From assembly GCA_023213395.1 (NCBI GenBank), contig CM041465.1, forward strand, positions 55,993,741-56,057,740: a stretch of DNA of 64,000 nt, given 5' to 3'. This DNA is from Cycas panzhihuaensis (Eukaryota; Cycadophyta). Below, one piece after another: positions 1-11,500 of the stretch (position 1 is its first letter; each line of letters starts with the position of its first letter). The notes beneath the pieces were generated by a model. It was given only the letters and a program-made list of their open reading frames with translations. It was not told where the DNA came from and made no database searches. Position numbers and translations under genes: made by a program.

Positions 1-177
1 AAATCTATATTCATGTCTAAAGATTCTACTTTTACTTCTAATAAGTATGAAAAGAATCCTAAATTGCACTCATCTAAAAGGCAAGAAGGAAAGAAGAAAA
101 GAATTAATTTTATTAAAAGTTCTAACTATTGTGAGCATTATGATATTAGTGGTTATATTACAGCAAAGTGTTAGAAG

Positions 178-864
178 TTGCATCTAGAGCTAAAGCCAAA
201 GCATATCAAGGATATGGAATTAAGAAAGAAGGAAAAAGGGAAAGCGCTACTTTCTGAGGTGGAGATTCAAAGTGAAGGAGAAGAAGAGAAGGTTACTCTA
301 CTTACAAATTATGAAGATGATGCTACAAGGGAGGAACTATTTCACTTGAAGCTTCAAGTAGGAAATAGTATGATTGGTGCCATTATAGATCCGGGGAGCC
401 AAAAGAATTTGATCTTAGAAAATTTGGTAAAGAGCATTGGGTTGGTAACTACTCCTCACCCTCACCCATATCCTCTTGGTTGGATTCATAAAGATGTGGA
501 AATGCAAATATCAAAGTAATGTACACTTAAATTTTCCATCACTAATGATTTTATTGATGAAGTAATATGTGATGTGGTGCCATTAGATGTATGCCATGTT
601 GTACTTGGAAGTCCCTACTTGTGGGATCGAGATGCACTATTCTATCGAAGGGAGAGAAAGTATCGGTTGATGAAGGATAACAAGGGCTTCATCATAAAGG
701 CCGCAAAGAAGCACTTGGATAAGATAGTATTAATTTCAACTACTCAAGCAAAAAGGATGATCAATGCATGTGGTAAATTTATCATCTTAATGGTAAGGAG
801 AAAAGAAGAGCCAGGAGATGAAGAAGGTCCTTCTACTCACACTATTCTTATATCACCTAAATAA
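178..864 (+). pseudogene. Retroviral-type aspartic protease region, broken
   Basis: This segment would cleave the Gag-Pol polyprotein. The active-site region reads IIDPGSQKNLI near 385-420, where most retropepsins have D-S/T-G; here the central residue is Pro. The downstream stretch around 570-660 reads VVPLDVCHVVLGSPYLWDR, the usual hydrophobic strand with a (V/L)LG motif and the LGxPxL tail. A stop at 517-519 splits the domain into two open stretches, 178-519 and about 574-864. The end runs straight into the RT open stretch that begins at 865. The same xxGSQKNLI signature occurs in the element at 19.6 kb. Proline at the second active-site position may be a lineage trait or decay. Confidence 0.75.
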
Positions 865-1690
865 ATGCAACAAATTGAGGAGTTAAAGACAAGGTATGAT
901 ATTCTATTTCAACACGTTGATGGGCTACCACCAAAGAGAAAGGTAGAGCATGAAATCACTCTTGTAGGAGATGCACCATTGCCTAATGTTGCTTTGTATA
1001 GGCACTCCATTATAAAGAATAATGAGATAAAGAGGCAAGTTGAGGAGTTGCTTAATCAAGGGGTCATAAGACCTTCATGTTCACCTTGTGGGTCACTAAT
1101 TGTCTTGGTTCCTAAGAAGGATGGAGGATGGAGAATGTGTATAGACTTTCATGCTTTGAATAAAATTACAATTAAAAATCGCTACCCTTTGCCTCGCATA
1201 GATGTTTTGCTTGATCAAATTCAGCATGCTTGTTATTTTACTAAATTGGATTTGAAAAGTGGTTATCACCAAGTTAGGGTCAAGGAGGAGGACACATGGA
1301 AGATGGTCTTCAAAACAAAGCAAGGACTCTTTGAATGGATGGTTATGCCTTTCGGATTGTGTAATGCTCCTGCAACATTCATGAGGCTAATGAATGAAAT
1401 GTTAAGGCCTTACTTGGATAATTTGTTGTTATCTATCTTGATGATATTTTAATTTTCAGTAACACATGGGAGGAACATTTGCAGCACATAGAAGAAGTTT
1501 TAAAGACTATGGCTAAGCATCATTTGAAGCTTAATGTGAAGAAGTGTGAATTTGGTAAGGAGAGCTTGATCTTCTTAGGCTTTGTGGTTGGAGGAGGAAA
1601 GTTGAGCATCGATCCACTCAAGACTCAAGCCATCCTCAAATGGCCTAGGCCAACAAACATCACAGAGGTGAGAAGTCTTTAGGATCTTGT
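865..1690 (+). pseudogene. Ty3/gypsy reverse transcriptase, frameshifted at the active site
   Basis: The RT copies retrotransposon RNA to DNA inside the capsid-like particle. Visible motifs in order: VIRPSCSPCGSLIVLVPKK, WRMCIDFHALNKITIKN, YPLPRIDVLLDQI, FTKLDLKSGYHQV, and MPFGLCNAPATFMRLMN. The first frame ends at 1452. The YLDD catalytic box is encoded around 1431-1455 in the next frame, so a single-base shift separates the fingers and palm from the catalytic aspartates. The thumb side (KCEFGKESLIFLGFVVGGG) continues in the open stretch 1479-1682 and ends at a stop just after the VRSL motif. Length and motif order are normal for the family. Confidence 0.9.
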
Positions 1691-1696
1691 CAATAC

Positions 1697-2407
1697 TTGA
1701 GAAAGTTTATTCTTCATTTCTTACAGGTTGTAGCACCTCTACATGGATTGGCAAAATCTAGTAAAAAGTTTACTTGGGGTTCCAAGGAGGAAGAAGCTTT
1801 TCTTCTTTTAAAGAAGAAAATTTGTGAAGCACCAGTTTTGGCAATGCCAAATTTGCAAAGGCCTTTTGAAGTAGAAGTTGATACAAGTGGAAATGCGATG
1901 GGAGCTATCCTTATTCAAGATGGGAAGCCTATTGCTTAGCATTCGGAAGTCTTCAGCCCTCAAGTGAAGAACTACCCAACATATGATTGAGCAATGTTCG
2001 CACTTCATCAAGCATGCAAGCATTGGAGGTCATACTTACTCGGAAAAGAGGCTGTAGTTCATACCGATCATAAGCCTCTTCAATTTTTACAAACCTAAAG
2101 TAAATTACAGCAAGCAAGACACATGAAGTGGATGAGTTATTTACAATAATTTAATATTATAATTAAGTACAAAAAGGGATCTACTAACAAAATTGCTGAT
2201 ATGTTATCTAGACCACCTTGTTCCACTTCTTCTTCTACTTTTGTTTGTAGTTCTCTTATGAGTTTGCAGGTGGAGCCAATGCATCATGAAGAGTACAAAG
2301 ACTTGTACCATGAAGATAAAGCTTTGAAGGAAGAATTAGAGAACCTAGTGAAAGGAAGACCTTCCCAGCTTGCTTGGAAGGATGGTCTACTTTTCAAAGG
2401 GGAGTAG
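1697..2407 (+). pseudogene. RNase H and connection region, several stops
   Basis: RNase H degrades the RNA strand of the RNA-DNA hybrid during reverse transcription. The open stretch 1697-1939 has the tether (LRKFILHFLQVVAPLHGL) and the first strand with EVEVDTSGNAMGAIL, which keeps the first catalytic Asp. A stop at 1937-1939 follows; the next pieces (YPTYD, then TDHKPLQFLQT near 2060-2095) keep the Asp of the TDHKPL motif, and NKIADMLSRPP near 2190-2215 holds the last one. The Glu of the usual YPTYEKE motif is replaced by Asp followed by a stop. The open stretch 2201-2407 is the linker to integrase. Confidence 0.8.
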
Positions 2408-2419
2408 CTCTATGTTCCA

Positions 2420-3725
2420 TTAAAAGGAGACAAGATCAAGTGGCTTAGAGAAGCCCATACTTCTAAAGTAGCTGGTCACTTTGGTATAGAAGACTTTAGC
2501 AAACTTGAGAAGATATGTTGTATGGCCAAAAATACAAAATGATGTAAAAAAATATGTAAAAGGATGTGTAATGCGTAATACTTCTAAGCCTTCTTTTAGA
2601 AAATTAGGATTGTATACACCACTTCCTATTCCCACTAGACCTTGGGAAAGTATCTCCATTGATTTCTTAGGGGGACTTCCCATGATTAAGAAGGGACATG
2701 ATTATCTCTTTGTTGTTGTAGATAGGTTCAGTAAAATGATATGTCTAGTACCTTGTAAGAAGACAATCATAGGTACAGGAGCAGTTGAGTTATTCTTCGA
2801 GCATGTATAGAAGAATTTTGGCTTGCTTTCTTCCATCATTTCAAATCGGGACACTCGATTCCTTTCATCATTTTGGAAGTCACTATGGGAGATGATGGAT
2901 ACCAAATTGAAGAGGAGTACAAGTTTCCATCCTCAAATAGATGGACAAACCGAAGTAGTGAACAAAACTTTGGTGCATTTATTGAGGGGATACAATTCCA
3001 AGCATCCAAAGACTTGGGATGAATCATTGGCTTTTCTACAATTTGCATTTAATAGAGCAATGCATGCATCACACTCTAAAGCACCTTTTGAAATTTGTTT
3101 GGGATACTTACCTCAAAGTCCATTTGACTTAGAGTTTTCCATACAAGCTAAGGAAGGATCCATCAAAGAGAAGGAGGAGCATGACAAGGCTTTAAGATAC
3201 TTGGAGAAGATCCAGAGAGTCCATAAAGAAGTACATGATCAACTTCTAAGGACTCAACAAAAGTACAAGGAAAGACATGACAAGCATAGGCAAGAGTGTA
3301 CTTTTCAAGAAGGAGATTTAGTATGCTTATACTTGAGCAAGGAGAGGTTAAAAGGAGAAGGCAAGAAACTCAAACCTATAAGGTATGGACCATTCAAGAT
3401 TTTGAGAAAAGTAGGTGGCAATGCTTTCCAACTTGATCTTCCACCTTATATGCAAATATATTTAGTAGTAAATGCTGAATACTTAAAACTCTTTGAGCCC
3501 TCCATGCTAGATGAGGAACAAGACCAATTCACTTTACCTTCAGTTGATGATTTATATTTGGAAAGTGAGGAGCCTCTCAAGGAAGATTGTATCTTAGAGA
3601 GAAAATCTACCAAAACAAGACATAAGACACATGAATCTTTTAGGATTGAAGTAGCATGGCACTTACCTAGTAAGGCCAAGTGGTTTAGTAGGGAACAAGG
3701 AGAACAACACTTCCCCCATCTCTAA
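2420..3725 (+). pseudogene. Integrase with GPF module and chromodomain-like tail
   Basis: Integrase inserts the cDNA into chromosomal DNA. The zinc-binding N terminus begins near 2450 (AGHFG) and continues as CVMRN near 2565, where the last Cys of the HHCC pattern appears to be Arg. The DDE residues are all visible: ISIDFLGGLP near 2655, SNRDTRFLSSFW near 2840 and DGQTEVVNKTL near 2940. The longest open stretch, 2823-3725, encodes 300 residues. A GPF module (RYGPFKILRKVGGNAF) lies near 3380-3425. The last 45 residues (ILERKSTKTRHKTHESF onward, ending with a PSKAKW motif) resemble a decayed chromodomain. Stops at 2405-2407 and 2808-2810 and a frame change near 2500 break the frame. Confidence 0.88.
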
Positions 3726-3756
3726 TTCTAAGCCAAACAAGAGTTGGCTATTTTCC

Positions 3757-3769
3757 AAGGAAGGGGGAG
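3757..3769 (+). promoter_or_regulatory. Polypurine tract of element 1
   Basis: The purine run AAGGAAGGGGGAG lies about 30 bases after the integrase stop and just before the presumed 3' LTR. It is the expected primer site for plus-strand DNA synthesis. Confidence 0.7.
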
Positions 3770-3988
3770 CCATAATCCAAGAGGATCTACCATATGTTTA
3801 CAAGATGCAGAAAATGCTAGGCATTGGCATAACTGAAAGAGATATGGCCAAATGGTATCAAAATTATATCAAATTTTGTGTACAGGTAGAAGACACATCC
3901 CACTAGATGTGTACAAAATGTGGGGTTCATAAAATATCATTTGATTAGAGTTCAAGCCTTGTTTTGCATAAAATTAATCCCACAGTTA

Positions 3989-4380
3989 GCAGAAAAAAAT
4001 AGCAAATACATATTATCATTAAATGAATAAAATTATGGTCAAATGACATCCAAATGAGCTACAATTTTGAAGAAGTGGAGCAAACATGTGTTCATATATA
4101 TGTACCAAATTTGAGCTGAATTGGAGTCCGTTAAGGTCAGTTACAAGCCACAATTTTTAAGAATTGCATGAAGGCCACTTGGACAGCAGAAAAATAACAA
4201 ATACATATTATCATTAAATGAATAAAAATGCAATAAAATGACATCCAAATGAGCTAAAATTTTGAGGAAGAGGAGGGAAGATTGTTCCTATATGTGTACC
4301 AAATTTGAGCCAAATTCGAGTCCGTTAAGATCAGTTACAAGCTGCAACCTTTTAAGAATTGCATGAAGGCCACTTGGACA
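3989..4380 (+). repeat. 195-bp tandem duplication within LTR U3
   Basis: Two head-to-tail units share the blocks CAAATACATATTATCATTAA, GACATCCAAATGAGCTA, TACCAAATTTGAGC, GAGTCCGTTAAG and GCATGAAGGCCACTTGGACA. The first block begins at 4003 and again at 4198, giving a 195-bp period. The units have diverged by scattered substitutions, so the duplication is old. Duplicated U3 segments are common in LTR promoters; an enhancer role is inference. Confidence 0.85.
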
Positions 4381-4451
4381 ACATGCATTCTAGTGGTTAG
4401 TGGTTATACTTGCATGATTGCCACTAGTTAAACATGAAATTTTGGTTTCTT

Positions 4452-4462
4452 TCTATAAATTA
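4452..4462 (+). promoter_or_regulatory. TATA box in LTR of element 1
   Basis: CTATAAATTAA lies downstream of the tandem duplication and would start the LTR transcript about 30 bases further on. Position and sequence fit a plant core promoter. Confidence 0.5.
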
Positions 4463-4979
4463 AGCCCTACTATAGGTTGGAGAGGTGGTTCTTGAAGACT
4501 TGATTTGGGAAGCATCCTTGGAGAAGCATTTTGGAGGGTTGGAGTCCCCCTTATGGTATAATTGTATCATTTACTCCTTATAATTTTACCATTCTTTTGC
4601 TAGTTGATTTCTCCACTATTAAATAGAGATTTTCATAGTTTAATAAAAGTACTACTCCTCATACTTTTGGATCAATATCAAGAATAAATGATTTGGTATA
4701 GAATTTCCTTTCATGGTCTCATTGTTGTTTTGATGTTATTGAGATTTCTACACTAACTCCCAGGATCTCAAGGAGAAAAGGTTGATAATTAACTTCTTCA
4801 CCAACTAAGCTCTATTTTGGGATCACCCTTTAACTTCATTCATATAAACTTTACCTTCTTTTCTTTGATCATACTCTTCTATTTAAAGAACTTCTCCATG
4901 ACATTTAGCTAATCTACTAGCTCCTATGGTTTTAAACTTCCTTAGTAGTTTGGAGTGTCAATCTCGATTCCATTGCTCG

Positions 4980-5790
4980 TATCTTCAAGTGCTTTTAAGA
5001 ATCTAAATTCCAATGTTTATGGTTTTTGTGGCTCAAAATCTTCTAGTCTTGCACCATCATCACCTAATGCCTCTTCTTCATTAGTATTTTATAACATTCC
5101 TAAAATATGGTCAAAACTATACCTTCTAACCATTCAAATCAAAGGTTTCTAAATAAGCATTCCAAAAATTTAGATAAAAGTTAATTCTGACATCTATAAC
5201 AAAAGTTATGACCATTTAAAGTTTTCAACTTGCTAGTTTTTGGAGAAATTTTGGTTGACTTCTAGTCTTAGTTTTTAGTAGGTTTATACTCTTTTTTTTT
5301 GCCAACTAAAGGAGTCAAACATCAAAAATACAATATGTACAACCTCTATTCTTCTAGTTCAGAAGAATAGTTGTTTTATATAGGAGCAGTACTAATCATA
5401 TAAATTGGTTTGATTTTCTTATGAGTAGATTAAAACTCAGTGTCAAAATACTAACCAAACCCTAATGAGATAAAAGAAGACAAAGGACTTCCTTCTTGAA
5501 TAGTTTCAACCAATGAAGTGGATTTTTATATGGGTTTATTCTTGCATTTGATAACTTTAACTTCTCCCTCATAAACAAATTTGAGTTCGCTAAAGAGCGA
5601 ATAGCAAACTACCAGCATTGCTTGATCCAGAGTCGACCTAGGAGCATGTTGAATTCAAAGACAAAGTCAATATGGTGACTTCAACCATGATATTCTTAGC
5701 TCCTAACATAAGAGAAAGGGTTATTTGGCCTATTCAAATTTTCTAGTTTAGTAGAATGACATTAACAAAAGTTCCTTTATCTTCTAAAAA
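4980..5790 (-). pseudogene. Tat-type protease C-terminal part and acidic linker, degenerate
   Basis: On the minus strand the segment 5790-5600 reads AKNIMVEVTILT and, one frame on, FEFNMLLGRLWIKQCW. This corresponds to the end of the Tat protease (VDYNLLLGRPWLDQM in Tat1). It continues with LKFVYEGEVKVIKCKNKP at about 5585-5525, matching LKFVYDGRMRVI in the Tat2 copy. Further down (5130-5030) an acidic stretch (NEEEALGDDGARLEDFEP) recalls the acidic linker between protease and RT in Tat1. The active-site part could not be read with confidence. Many stops; not functional. Confidence 0.6.
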
Positions 5791-6136
5791 CCTTTAAATT
5801 TTGATGTCATCTTTCATTATTTTAATATAGAAAGGGGTATTTTTGTTGTGATTTCATTTATCTTTATTCTATAAGAGATTAAGATCAAAGACAATAATAA
5901 GGCTTCTAGGAGAACTGCATCTAGGAACTCCTAGGTTGTCTAAAAGGAGTTACATTTGCTTAGAAAAATGTTTTAAGAGGTCCATGATCAAGATTCCAAT
6001 AGGAATGGTCTTTAGTTATTCGATAAGTAAGAAAGACCCTTCTTTAGTTAACAGTGTGATAGACCTAAAATGAATAGGTCTAATGAGTAATTGAGGAAGT
6101 GAGTCTAAAGACTTATCCTTGAGTGAAATATCAGAG

Positions 6137-8396
6137 TCATAGGGTTTTGGTTGAGGTAAAATCTTTGTAGGCTTCCATCATATTGATGGTTTTCTTAGGT
6201 TCTCCTATTGTAGGCAACTTATTTTGGGGATTGGGTTTTTCGATGTTACATTTGTTAGGAGAAGATCTATTAGATGTTTGTTCAGACTTTGAGTCTGAAG
6301 TGTCATGACCATCTTGTATTTTGGCCATGCTTTTGTCTTAAGACACCTTTTTAGTATGGTCAGGTAATGAGTATTTATGAATCAACAAGTCTTGATTAGG
6401 TTTAGAGGTGGGTTTTCCATTAACTTGACCGTGTTTAAGGATAGCTTTGAGTTTATTACACTACTCATGGTTGTGGGTGTTAGTTTGGTGATAGGTACAC
6501 CATGGCATCTTCTTGGGAGGGACAACATTTGGGGGTTGGTCCCTTTCTTGTTTAGTGAATTAAGTGACTTTGGCTTCCTTTTTAACTTCAGTATTGGAGT
6601 TAGGATCTACTTGTAGTTTTGTATTGATTGATTTTTCTAATGCTCAGATGGTAGAAGTAAGGTGATTATATGTACGACCACCTTGAGGAAGTTTGGCTTC
6701 AATTGAGGAGGCAAGTTTGTCCTTGGGAATGGATGATTTAGATAGTTTCTTAATTTCAACATATATCTCAAAGGCTTTAAAGTCAAGGCATTTCTCATTG
6801 ACATCTTTATATGATGTAGGCATAAGTTTAAGGACCTCAAGATGAACTTGAGGTCTCAAAACATTGATAAACAAGTCACAAAGTAAATTGTCATGTAAAG
6901 GGGCTTGGGAGGCATGGAATAGGTCTTAGAAACATCAAATGAAGTCTCATGAAACCTCCTTAGCTCCTCATTTGATGGATAACTGAGATTTAATTCCCAT
7001 GTCAAATGGATGAGCAACATCAAAGTAACTAATAAAGGTATCTACCAATTGCTAGAAGGAATAAATATATGTGGGCTTTAATTGGTAGAATGTTTTCAAA
7101 GCATCACCTTCAAGGGTTTTGGAAATAATCATATCATAATATAGTCATATGGTAAATAGTCAGTACAAGTAAGTGTTAAGGCTTAGACATAAGCCATAGG
7201 ATCTTGAGTGGACTTGCATGTAAATTTGGCCAATTTGGAAATTAGAGGAAGTGGAGAGAGAAGGATCTCTTATGGAAAGAAACTCCTTCTATAATCTACA
7301 TAAGATCTCTTGGCCCTAAGCAATGAAGATGGTTGAGATGCTACTTGAGTTGGATCTAGGTGTCATGTTGTTTAGGAATAAGAGGGGTAAACCAGGCAAG
7401 GTTGGGGTGCCACAAATTTGGTATAAGATAAAGTGAATGTGTGAGGTATAGGCACCCCTTGGGGCATGAAGTTTGCTTGTTGATGAGGTACTTAATGAGG
7501 GTATGACTCAGAGCCAATATGTTGGCTAGGGTGATCTAGTGGATTAGGTACAAAAGAGGCTCCATAAGTAGCAATAGGAGCTTAGGAAGGGTATGGGGGA
7601 AATGATTGAGGAATTTGTTGGTTTACTCTAGATATATAAGAAGGTTGTTAAGGAGGGATGAGGGAGGATGATTGAAGTATAAGTAATTTAGTGTTAGAGA
7701 GGTATGGTTAAGTGCCTGGGACAAAAGGATTACCTTGTAAAGGGTGATTTTCTCTTTGAGGAGGAAGAGCGATCCTAGGTAGTGGAGGCATACCATATTG
7801 TTATGAAGTTCCCTGAATAGGTGGAACAAATAGAATTTAACGACCCTTTTGAAAGGTCTCCAAGGAAGAGGTCAGTTGCCAAGCCATGGCAGGTGGAACA
7901 TGAGGGGCTTGAGTAAGACTATCAATATCTATTGTGGACAAAGAGGGTTGAGAAGCTAGCATATAGTCTCCCCTCTCTTAAGCAGTGACGTATGAGCTAG
8001 CATGGATAGGGGTAATAGGGCCTAAGGCTTTCTCAAAGGGATGTGTCATAGTAAGAGGGGGTGTTTTGTGGGTGCTTCAAATCCCTTATTTTGGGATAAG
8101 GGTCTCTCATGTTCTACAAGAGAGGTAAAAGATAGGAAGGCATTTCCTTCCAAAGAGGAATTTCTAAATGGGTGAAGTGATTCTCTAATAAGGATTTCAT
8201 ATAAAAAAGGTTCTTCTTCATATTCAAAATGATTATTAATAACTAGGGTCCTAACAAGAGTGTCAGGTTCTATGATGGAAGTCTCATAACCTTCACAAAG
8301 TGGAAGGTTGGGAGGGAGAGAGGATGCCGATGGATCTTCAAGTAAAAGACTAAAAAGTCTTTGGGACCATCTAAGATAACTGTATGAAGGATCCAT
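6137..8396 (-). pseudogene. Tat-type gag, degenerate
   Basis: Gag packages the RNA. The N terminus is taken at the ATG at 8396, whose open stretch (8396-8046) starts MDPSYSYLRWSQRL and has the acidic, Pro/Ser-rich character of the Tat1 gag N terminus. The capsid region is clearest: TLEGDALKTFYQLKPTYIYS at about 7130-7065, then QLVDTFISYFDVAHPFD and KSQLSIK down to 6985, and VHLEVLKLMPTSYKDVNEK with CLDFKAFEIYVEIKK at about 6850-6740. The last pair aligns with VHVEVLKMGATTCDSAIAK and CLALEAIEIQASLKK in Tat2. A basic and polar C-terminal part (6328-6137) follows. Stops and frame changes are frequent. Confidence 0.7.
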
Positions 8397-8505
8397 AGAG
8401 GATATGATTAAAATGTGGAAGATGTGAAAATGAGATTTTCAAGATGGAAGCTGAAGCCTAAGAGGTATCAAGATTGTATAAGAGTAACTAGAAAGTTTTG
8501 GCAAC

Positions 8506-8524
8506 TTTTCCAGTATGGTCACCA
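8506..8524 (-). promoter_or_regulatory. Primer-binding site of element G
   Basis: On the minus strand TGGTGACCATACTGGAAAA follows the LTR end. It matches the Tat2 PBS (TGGCGACCATACTGGGGA) except for a C-to-T change and a short G-to-A run. This type of site is like the tRNA-Arg PBS known from Ogre-type Tat elements. Confidence 0.65.
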
Positions 8525-8528
8525 AGAA

Positions 8529-11500
8529 TGATTCTAGAAAATTAAACTTAATCATTGAGTTGACTCGTGGTGAGTTCAAATGATATGGTTTAATAGGAAT
8601 CTTTGATCTTTCTTTTAACGAAAATAAATGTTTCTTTAGGAGGATGTTGGGTGGCTATTGCAATGGTATTTGTTAGTTAATTTTTTCTATTAAAGTAAGA
8701 AACTTAAAAGAGATTAAAGAAAATATTTAAAAAGTCCTAGGCTAGGCAAAAAATATAATCAATTAAGATAATAAGATGCCCTATTTTTTTCAGGGAGAAA
8801 AAAATAATCTCTTGATAGGCAAGAGAATCATTAAGGGAAACTTATCCCTAAATAAGTGTCTTATAGTTTCCTATCTTTCTACCCTTTCTAAGATTTCTTT
8901 CAAAAGTGGGATCCTATCCTAGACCCCTAGCCCACCTATAAGGATAAATGCTACATTATTCTAAGATAAAGAAAGGGAGGATGGATGAGTGTAAGGATCC
9001 AAGAGATCTCAAACCCTAGACTAACAACCCTATTAGAGGTCAGCCACTGGGGACTTGCTTACTTGATGATGATCCACCCATGAAGATGGATGACTTATGG
9101 ATGCTCATGTCCAATTCTAGGGGATTCTTCCACTTAGAGGTGAAATAAAGAAAGAAGAAGTTGCTCTTAACCTAAAATGTGATGGTAAATTGATAGTTTT
9201 GGAGTTCAAAACATGGCTTGAATTTAAAGAATCTCAAAGGAGAGAGGGTTTGTGCACTGGGGTGTTAAGGCCGAGTCAATCAAACAATCCTTCACAGAGA
9301 GATGTATTTGTTCTTAAAATAAGGATGAGGTTGATATGCCAGGGATATCATGTCTCGATCAATTAAACAAGTACTAACTAATAAAAATGGGACCTAGCCT
9401 AGGGACTAAAGAATAAGCATACATCAATGTAAAACTAATGTGTAATCTCATTATTGGATGAAAACAAGCAGTCAATAGAAATTTTAAGAGAAAACTATCC
9501 TATTCTAATATAGTATGAATGTACTTTCTAATGTAGTATAAATGAACTTTTTAATGTAGTATAAATGCACTTCTATTATCTTTTTTATTTTGAAAGAAAA
9601 AATTAAGTACACATAGAGAAATAAGAGAGCTTTTTTCTTGTACTTATGCTTATCCTAGCTAATGTTTTCTTTTGTTTCTTAAAAAAGTTAACAAAAGGAA
9701 ACTTGAAATACCTATCTATTATTTTCTCTCTTTTTTAGGGACTAAGAATAAAACCAATCAATAAGTGGAAGAAAACTAACCTAATATAAGAAAACTTTTG
9801 GGTAATGAGTTGACTGTAAGCTCCAACAAAGAGGAAGGAGAATATGTTTTCTACTATAATGATTAGAGATCTAATGAATATACTAAAAATCCTTTCAAAC
9901 ATTCAAATGTCTCAACATGAAGACTAGGGAAAAAAAATATCTATTCTAAGTTACTTTTTCTTTAATTTATATATATAAAGAGTTAAAAGGGAGAAATTCA
10001 TAAAAGCTTACCTAACACTTGAAGAGAAGTGTAAATATGAATATTACCTCATATCAGTGTCTTTGGCTTTTCAAATACTCCCAATCCTATCTTGCAAATT
10101 GGTTGAAGATGAAAAGGGAACAAAAGAAAAAGAAGAGGAGAAAGATGAAGTTAAGAATAAAGAGAAATAAGAGTGATAGAGAGGAAGAACTTGAGAAGGA
10201 AAAGGGGATAATAAATAAGAAATCAATCTTGCTTCAAATCTCTAAGCACTTGGGAAGAGAAACTCTTTCAAACTTTAGAATTTCCCAAGTGATCTTTGAC
10301 TAGAGAGAGAGGCTTCCACTTCTTTAGAGTTCTTCAAAACCTAAACTAACTTCTAAAACTCTCTTGAACTAAAAAACCTATTATAGCTTCCAAAGCTTTC
10401 CCAAATTTCTCAAATCTCACAAAGTCTCTCTAGATCCGAATCTCTAAAAGCCAGATAATCCATATCTTCAAGTGTTATCTTATCTCCTTCTCTATGTCTC
10501 TTGAAAGTTCAACTTTAAAAATCTAAATCTCCAAAGCTCTAATCCTCAACTCTATCTTAACCTTCCAAAGTTTTTAAGTTGTTTGACACAAAAGGGTAGT
10601 GGTCTATTTATAGAGGGAAATTGTGGAAAAACAAGAGGTGAAATCAAGTGGAAAGGTCAGTCATGGTTGTGTATGGGTTGAAATCCCAATAGCAAAAAAT
10701 ATGGCTCACTGTTGATAATTTTTTTAATGGGCAGAAAGATGAAAACCATGATCAATTATGAAAATTGTGATAAACAACAAAAAAATACAATCAATAAATG
10801 AAAATTGTGATAAAAAAAGTATACTAAAAATATGATTAAATTAAGGTTGCATTTTTAATTATATGAAGATCACGTTTTATTAAGGAGATCGCAATTTTGG
10901 GCTAGGGAAAAAACCGTGATCATAGTTTTGGCCAAAACAAAAATTACGACCAACACTAAGGATATAAAAAAGATTTTTTAACAAAATTTTAAAAAATTTA
11001 AAGAGAAACATTATCAAAGAGCAATAATCTAGGTTAATAAAGGGGTTAATTGAGTTATTAAAATGACTATTGAAGGGGAAAATATTTCATTAAGACATCA
11101 ACTAAATAAGTAATACAAAGCAATTAGGAGCACCTGGATTAAGCCTTAATTTAATACACTTTTATGATCTTTACATCATTAGAAATATAAGTGAAGCACA
11201 ATCAGTATGAATTCAATCAATTGTGATACCAAGTAGTCGTTAGATTACCATGCAATTAAACAGTCAAACCATAGCAACAAATAGAAAGGCAAGAAATCTG
11301 GTCGATGTCAAGAGAAATGCACGGTTGATTGAAACACTTTACATTCAATGAATAACTATGAGCAAGCTTGGGAGATAACATTAAAATTTGAAACTAAAAT
11401 GAAGATAGCATATCTGTAACCAATAATGGGGTTAACTTTCAGTCTAGAATGACTTTCCAACAAATACCATCAATTTGAGTGAATTTGAAGCACACAACAT

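Larger units (their letters stand above)
1..4765 (+). mobile_element. Ty3/gypsy chromovirus (element 1), 5' end off window
   Basis: This is the 3' part of a plus-strand LTR retrotransposon. The order protease, RT, RNase H, integrase, chromodomain-like tail, polypurine tract and LTR is that of Ty3/gypsy elements. The gag and the 5' LTR lie left of the window. The reading frame is broken at many points by stops and frameshifts (for example near 520, 1450, 1690, 1940, 2080 and 2400), so the copy is inactive, yet most catalytic motifs can still be read. The protease signature resembles that of the partial element at 18.2-19.65 kb, so both belong to one lineage. The chromovirus assignment rests on the GPF module and chromodomain-like C terminus; the sublineage is not decided. 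Confidence 0.85.
3770..4765 (+). repeat. 3' LTR of element 1 (right end approximate)
   Basis: Sequence directly after the polypurine tract, with no coding capacity. It holds a 195-bp tandem duplication, then a TATA box (TATAAAT at about 4454) and a promoter-proximal transcribed region. No second copy lies in the window, so both LTR ends are uncertain; the left end does not show a clear TG and the right end was placed where AT-rich antisense Tat sequence seems to begin. Confidence 0.55.

Noticed and set aside
10019-10303. Lys/Glu-rich open frame of 94 codons
   Set aside because: AT-rich low-complexity sequence inside the LTR of element G; no homology or start context that supports a gene.
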